Of a stretch of 64,000 nucleotides of DNA, positions 30,401-36,400 are shown piece after piece. Numbering within the stretch: the first letter of the stretch is position 1; each line of letters begins with the position of its first letter. The DNA lies in the NCBI GenBank assembly GCA_036583965.1, contig JAZBQD010000027.1, positions 6,280,187-6,344,186 of the forward strand, given 5' to 3'. This DNA is from Prunella strophiata. Lineage: Eukaryota; Chordata; Aves; Passeriformes; Prunellidae. A program made the translations under genes and the position numbers. The notes under the pieces are model-generated. The model saw only the letters and a program-made list of their open reading frames with translations. It was not told the origin of the DNA and made no database searches.

Positions 30401-33400
30401 GAGGGCAGGAGAGTTCTTAGGAGCATTAGGTTATGTTAAATGCTTCATTTTTAGGGATTTGGTTGAAGAACCTGTATGCTGAGATGATTGTGGAACTGCT
30501 GTTTTCATGATGTGCAGAAAACATTGGCTTGTCTGATGTTTTGAATCACAGAATACAAATTATTCACAGGCAAATTTCATACTTCAAAGGTCCTGGGTCT
30601 TAAATGTGTTGCTTTGTAGCAGTATGAAAAAAAATGATACATTGTTTAGTTTTTAGGATATCAGCTGAGTAAAGCAAGCAGAAATATTAGGGAGATGTTT
30701 ACTTTTTAGATCCCTTTGGTGGTGATCCCTTCAAAGGCTCAGACCCTTTTGCAGCTGACTCTTTCTTCAAACAATCCTCCACTGACCCTTTTGTGACTGC
30801 TGGCACTGACCCATTCAGTTCTGCAGACAACAGTAATAATACCACAGTAAGTCTGGCCTCACACCTTTTACTGCTTTCTCTATGTGATTTGGACAAAATA
30901 ACCTATTTTGTACATTTAGACATGCTTTAAAAAATTGATATTCAGAAATCATATAAAGGTTACCTCTGATCCCCCAGCTCTGTCTTGTCTTTTTGTGTCC
31001 TATTTTCTAGAAATAGTCACAGATGAAATAGAAGTAGAAATAAAACCATTTTTAAAGTATTTCATTGTGGAATCTTCATTGCTCCAAGCTAAGAGCACTT
31101 GACAGAAACTACTTAAGCTCTGTCATTATTTAACAATGACTTAAGCTCTGTTAAGCTTTAGAGCTCTCCAACAACTCTGTTAGTTGATGGAAGGTAATAA
31201 ATGGAAAGAAAGCCAGGATCAACCTCACCAGGTTATGTTCAGACACTTGTTTTTTGCCTCCACACACTATAGGATCAGGAGCTATGTGGTGTATTTTATC
31301 TGAAATCTGATGTGGTATATGGGGTTTTCCCTCAGAAAACTCAGATTTTTCTATAGGTGTATGTTTAGGTTTTGGTGTGGTTTGGTTTTTTTAAATAAGA
31401 ATCACCAAAGGTCTCTTGTGATGTGGGGATGCCTACTGAATGTCTACTCTTTCAAGGGTACTTGAGTCTAACTTTTAGCTCACATTATAAATGAGCAGTT
31501 ACTGAATAGTCTTGAGCCTTTAATAAGGTGGAGTTGGGCATAAAACTCTCTCTGGTACAGACTAGAACTTGTTGAATATGTAATATTTAAAGCTGATAGA
31601 CAAACAATTTAAGCAGCTGAAATTCTTCATGCCATTAACTTTGTCCCCATTCTTTTGCCATCTCCTTTCCTTTTCAGTGCTGTTTCTGTTCATGCCTCAC
31701 TTCCAGCTTTGTGTGTGCATAAAACATGCATAGACATATATAAAACTCAGATCCATGTGGATTGAGAAGCAAGTTAAGTGGCTGTAGATGTCCCTGAGGT
31801 GGACCCACAGCAGGCAGGAGTGAGAACTCACTGCACCTGACAGTGGTGGTCCTGCCCTTCCCATGGTGTGCACATTGTGCAGATCTCAAGGTCATATCAC
31901 ACACCACAGCCTACACCTCCAGCCTTAAAAATGAGATTTCTACAATCTGTAGTACTCAGCACACTATCCTTTCCAAAGTCTTGATGCTCTAATGTGACCA
32001 ATTCTTGGTCTTATAGTCCAAAGGAAGAAAAAAACCAGGAAGGTCCAAGCTGTGGTGTGGGATTAGGAGTGGATTCTTGAGATTTGTGCTTCAGAACTGA
32101 AGTTATGCATTCATCCTCAATGCTTTACCACACCTCTCTGGAGTGTTGAAATCTTGTATCTCCTTGAACATGGCTCTGGTTGTAGAAATCTGAGACCAAA
32201 ATGAGCAGTAGATATTCTTGACTGTTGCATTAGCTGTTACCAGGTATATTGCACATATTGTACCTTTTTTCCATCCTTTCAAAGTATTAATCAAAACAGA
32301 GAGGAAGAGTTTATATTAACAGACTTGTTTACTGATGCTGATAAAAGCTATTTTCAGAATGTGTTATCTTACAACTTCTAAACTACAATAAATGGTGACT
32401 CTGTTCTTAGACTGAAGAATCTTTTAAGCTGAAAACAAATTTCCCTCCAAAGGAATTTTTTATTTTAGACAGAGATATCAAAGAAGAATGACCCTTTTGC
32501 TCCTGGTGGAACCACTGTCACTACATCAAATGATCTAGGTAAAAGTAGATTGTACATATCAAGCTTCTTGGGTTTTATTTTTGCTTTTGCTTGCTTTTGT
32601 TTCTAGTCTTTTAACTCAATTTGCAACAGAGCATTATAGGGATTTCTCATGTTTTCTGAATTCTCCCAAAAAGTGTGACATAAGGTGCCTGTTTTCAGGG
32701 GGGAAGTTTATAACCCCAAATTGACTCTATCTGTAGTGTGTATCAGTGAAGACTGATTCCACAAAAACTGTTCCTCTGCTTTCCTAAAACTGGGACAGTT
32801 CCTGATCTAAGTGTTTGGACTATTTGCATGGTTTTTACTGCTTCCCATTAGGGTTGTTTTCAGAGATTTCATGTTGCTGTGTAAGTAACATCAGGATAGC
32901 TCTGCACCAGGAGAGTAGATGTGGAATACAGCAAGCTCCTCCGTTGAGATTTTTTACTGCTTGAGTTTGCTCCTTCTGTGACCCTCTGTCATCTGAGGGC
33001 TAAAGATGTTTTAGGGACAAAACTCCTAAACTCCTGTTTTAACTAAATTGCACTCCTGTTTTCCCTAAACTGCACTGACCAGTGATAATCCAAAACAGGA
33101 ATCTAGATGTGAGTTTGTATTGTAAACCTCTTCATTTCAGTTGTAGGGAAAAAATGGTGGTTTTTAGAGAGGCAGAAGTGAGTATGGCACTTCCTGCTCT
33201 ACTGTACAGTAGCAGTTTTCACATATTTTATACACATGAGAATGAAAAGGTACTGTTGAATTAGGCTGGGATGATATGAGTGGGTCTGCAGTCAGAAAAG
33301 AGCTCTGGTTCATGTTCACATACATATATACACATAAATTTATATATATATATATGTCTGCATATGTATGGGTGTATGCACACAAAAAAACCACCTCTGT

Positions 33401-36400
33401 GTGTATACATACATGTATCTCAGTAGAATATTTCCAGTAGTATGGTTATTTGATACTTTCAGTGGAATTTAAATTTTTTTTTGATGTAGGAAAGCATACC
33501 AGTATTTCTTTTGAATTACTTCCTGTTCATGAGATTTATTGTTCTTAATTGGAAGTTGATACTTAGAGTTTTTGAAAAAGTGACTTAATAATTTGAAGTG
33601 TTCACCATATAAAATACTTCTTTTGAATTACTTCAAGTTGCAAAATATGTAATAGTTGCTATTTAGTAATAATAGTAGTGGGATTTTTTCTTTTCAGTCT
33701 TTTATATTTAACTTTTATTCTTGACTTGATTTGTGTGTATTTAGCTGCAGACCCATTTGCCTCCCTGTTTGGAAGTGAATCCTTTGAAGGTGGCTTTGCT
33801 GACTTCAGCACACTGTCAAAGGTAATGTGAAGCTCACAGAAAATGCATGAAACTGCAGTGACAAGGCAAAGCTTACTCAGTTTCATTACAGTTTTGCCTA
33901 CTACTAAACATTTATGATGGCTGATTTCCTTGAAAAAGAGATCTTGATAGCCAATTGTCCTGAAATTCTGTGAAGAATGCAGTGTAATCTTCTAGGCTTG
34001 ATAAGTATTTTCTCTCTATTTCCAGTGATGCTATAATTTATTTATTTATTTTAAAATTTGCTGATTTTAGCAGCAAAAGTATTGTTTTTGCATGTTTAAC
34101 TGATTTCAACTTTATAGTGTTGTACACAGTAACCATTCCTGATTTTTCATTCTGTTCAGTCTTCTGGAGTATGTGGATATTTGTAAAAACAAACAAAAGT
34201 TTTTTCTTTAGTCTTAGACCAAACTTTCAGTTCTGATTTAATACTGTATTATTGAAGAGAATGTCTGGTAGCACTACACTGAAAATGTGTGTTGCTGTTT
34301 TCTTTGTTGAAGGCCAACAATGAGGATCCCTTTAGCTCTTCCACATCAGGCTCTGTCAGCAGTGTCACCATAACTAAAAACTTGTTTGAGGAAGCACCAG
34401 CTAAAAATGAGGATGTTCCTCCTGCACTGCCCCCTAAGACAGGAACTCCCACCAGGCCCTGCCCACCACCACCTGGTAAGAGCTGGCACTGAGGTGTGTA
34501 ACAATCATCAGGGGAGGGTAAAGGGTCTGAATTTAAAATGAATGAACAAGATGTGAAACAAGCCCATTCCTGATCATTTCCTCAAAGTTTTGCACGGTAT
34601 TTAGGATCAGAGTTTGAAGACACAAAGGATTTAGAAAACAGGAAAAAAAGACTTGTTAGAAGTGTGTGCAAGAACACAGCATAGCTGCAAGTTAAATGGT
34701 TGCTAATGTGCTACACTGTGAATATTGAATTAAATTATGCTTAAAGTGAGAATTTAGTGTGTTTTATACACTGCCAACACAGATGGGTTTAATGCAAAAT
34801 GTATTAAATAGGGTTAAAGAACTGGCTTAGGTTTTCAGGTTAACTTTTTCTAGGTGACCTTGCCAGAGGTCTGTAGGAGTAACAGTAATAAACCCAAGTT
34901 CCCTGGGCTGTTTACTCCTCTAGTGATAGAGGAGTTTCTGGGATGTTCCATGGCACAAACCACTCTGCTTTCCAGAAAAGGCCATGATTATCATGCATAA
35001 CAACACCTTCTTGTGCTTGCAACAAGACCATATTACAACAGACTCCTCACTCCCAATTTGTTTTTGCAAACATAGGAAAATCTAGTATTCCTTTAAAAAT
35101 TTCTGTCCTCTGTTTCATTGTCTTTAAAAACTCTACTGCATCATTTGTTTCACTGTTACACTATATGGATGAGTCTTAAGGTGTTTTGAGAAACTGGCAT
35201 GAAACTTTAATGTGTATTCATCTTTTCCTCAAAAGAAGGGGAGCACAGTAGGTACAGGAGTGCTCATACTGAAGTTTAAATTCAGCTGTTTAGTTTCTTA
35301 TGTTGGTGTGAGATCTGGTTCATGCTAATGCCCTGCAAGTAATAATTTCCATTGTAAATAACATTAAAACAGCTGACATGGCAAGTGATGATAATTTGAA
35401 TGTTTGATGTTGGTCCTTATTTAAACATAAAAGGGATTTCTGACTTGATTGTGTGGGAGTGGCTGTGACTTTTGTGGTGCACTTTTGGAAGGCAAGCTTC
35501 TAGGGGTGGAGCAGCAGCATCCCTAGCAATAGGATAATTGGGAAAAAACAGGTGGTTTTGATATGCACACTACAAATGTGATTATCTTGATAATCACATT
35601 CCCAATTAATTCTTTTCCTAATGGAAATAAAATCTGACGTACTTAAATGTAATTATTTCTAATTCCTTCCTTGGTTTGATTTGAAACAATGGAATGCTTT
35701 TTCAAGATATACCCAAAAATCTTTCTTTCAGTTCTTCTCTCTACTGGAAAGTGTATAGAAGGGCTGTTGCCTCTGAATTCTGTTGCTTCTCTAGATACTG
35801 ATAAACACTCCCATTTCTTGATTTTGGGGGAGATTTGGTGATTGTGTATTTTATATTCTTACAATTATTAACCCTTCCCATGCAGAAATAAAATTCCCTG
35901 GTTGTCATTTGGAGATGCTTCTCCCACATTTTTCAAGAAACAGGCAGGCATTATTTGTGAGTAACAGAACTTTAAAATCACAGAATAATTTGGGTTAGAA
36001 GGAACATTAAAGATCATTCAGTTCCAAGCCCCTGCCACAGGTAGGGACACTTTTCACTATCCCAGGTTACTCAAAGTTCCATCCAGTCTGGCCTTGAACA
36101 CTTCCAGGGACGGGACAGCACAGTGTCATCAGTGATACATGGATAGAACATCATCAGTGAGAGACATGGCAGGGTTATCTGGGAGGTGTCTATGTAAATC
36201 AAATGTTTCCCAGTGGATGTTCTCCAGATCTCTAAAATTGCCAGATGAGAATCTCTTTTGCTCTTATGAAGTAATTTTAGGCTGATTTTCAGTAGTGATA
36301 TCTGAAATAAGAAGCACTTTTGTTTAATTCTGTAGTTTTAATCTGAAATGGAAACTGAAGCAAATTTTAAAATACAGCCACTGCAAGTGTGAAACCACTT

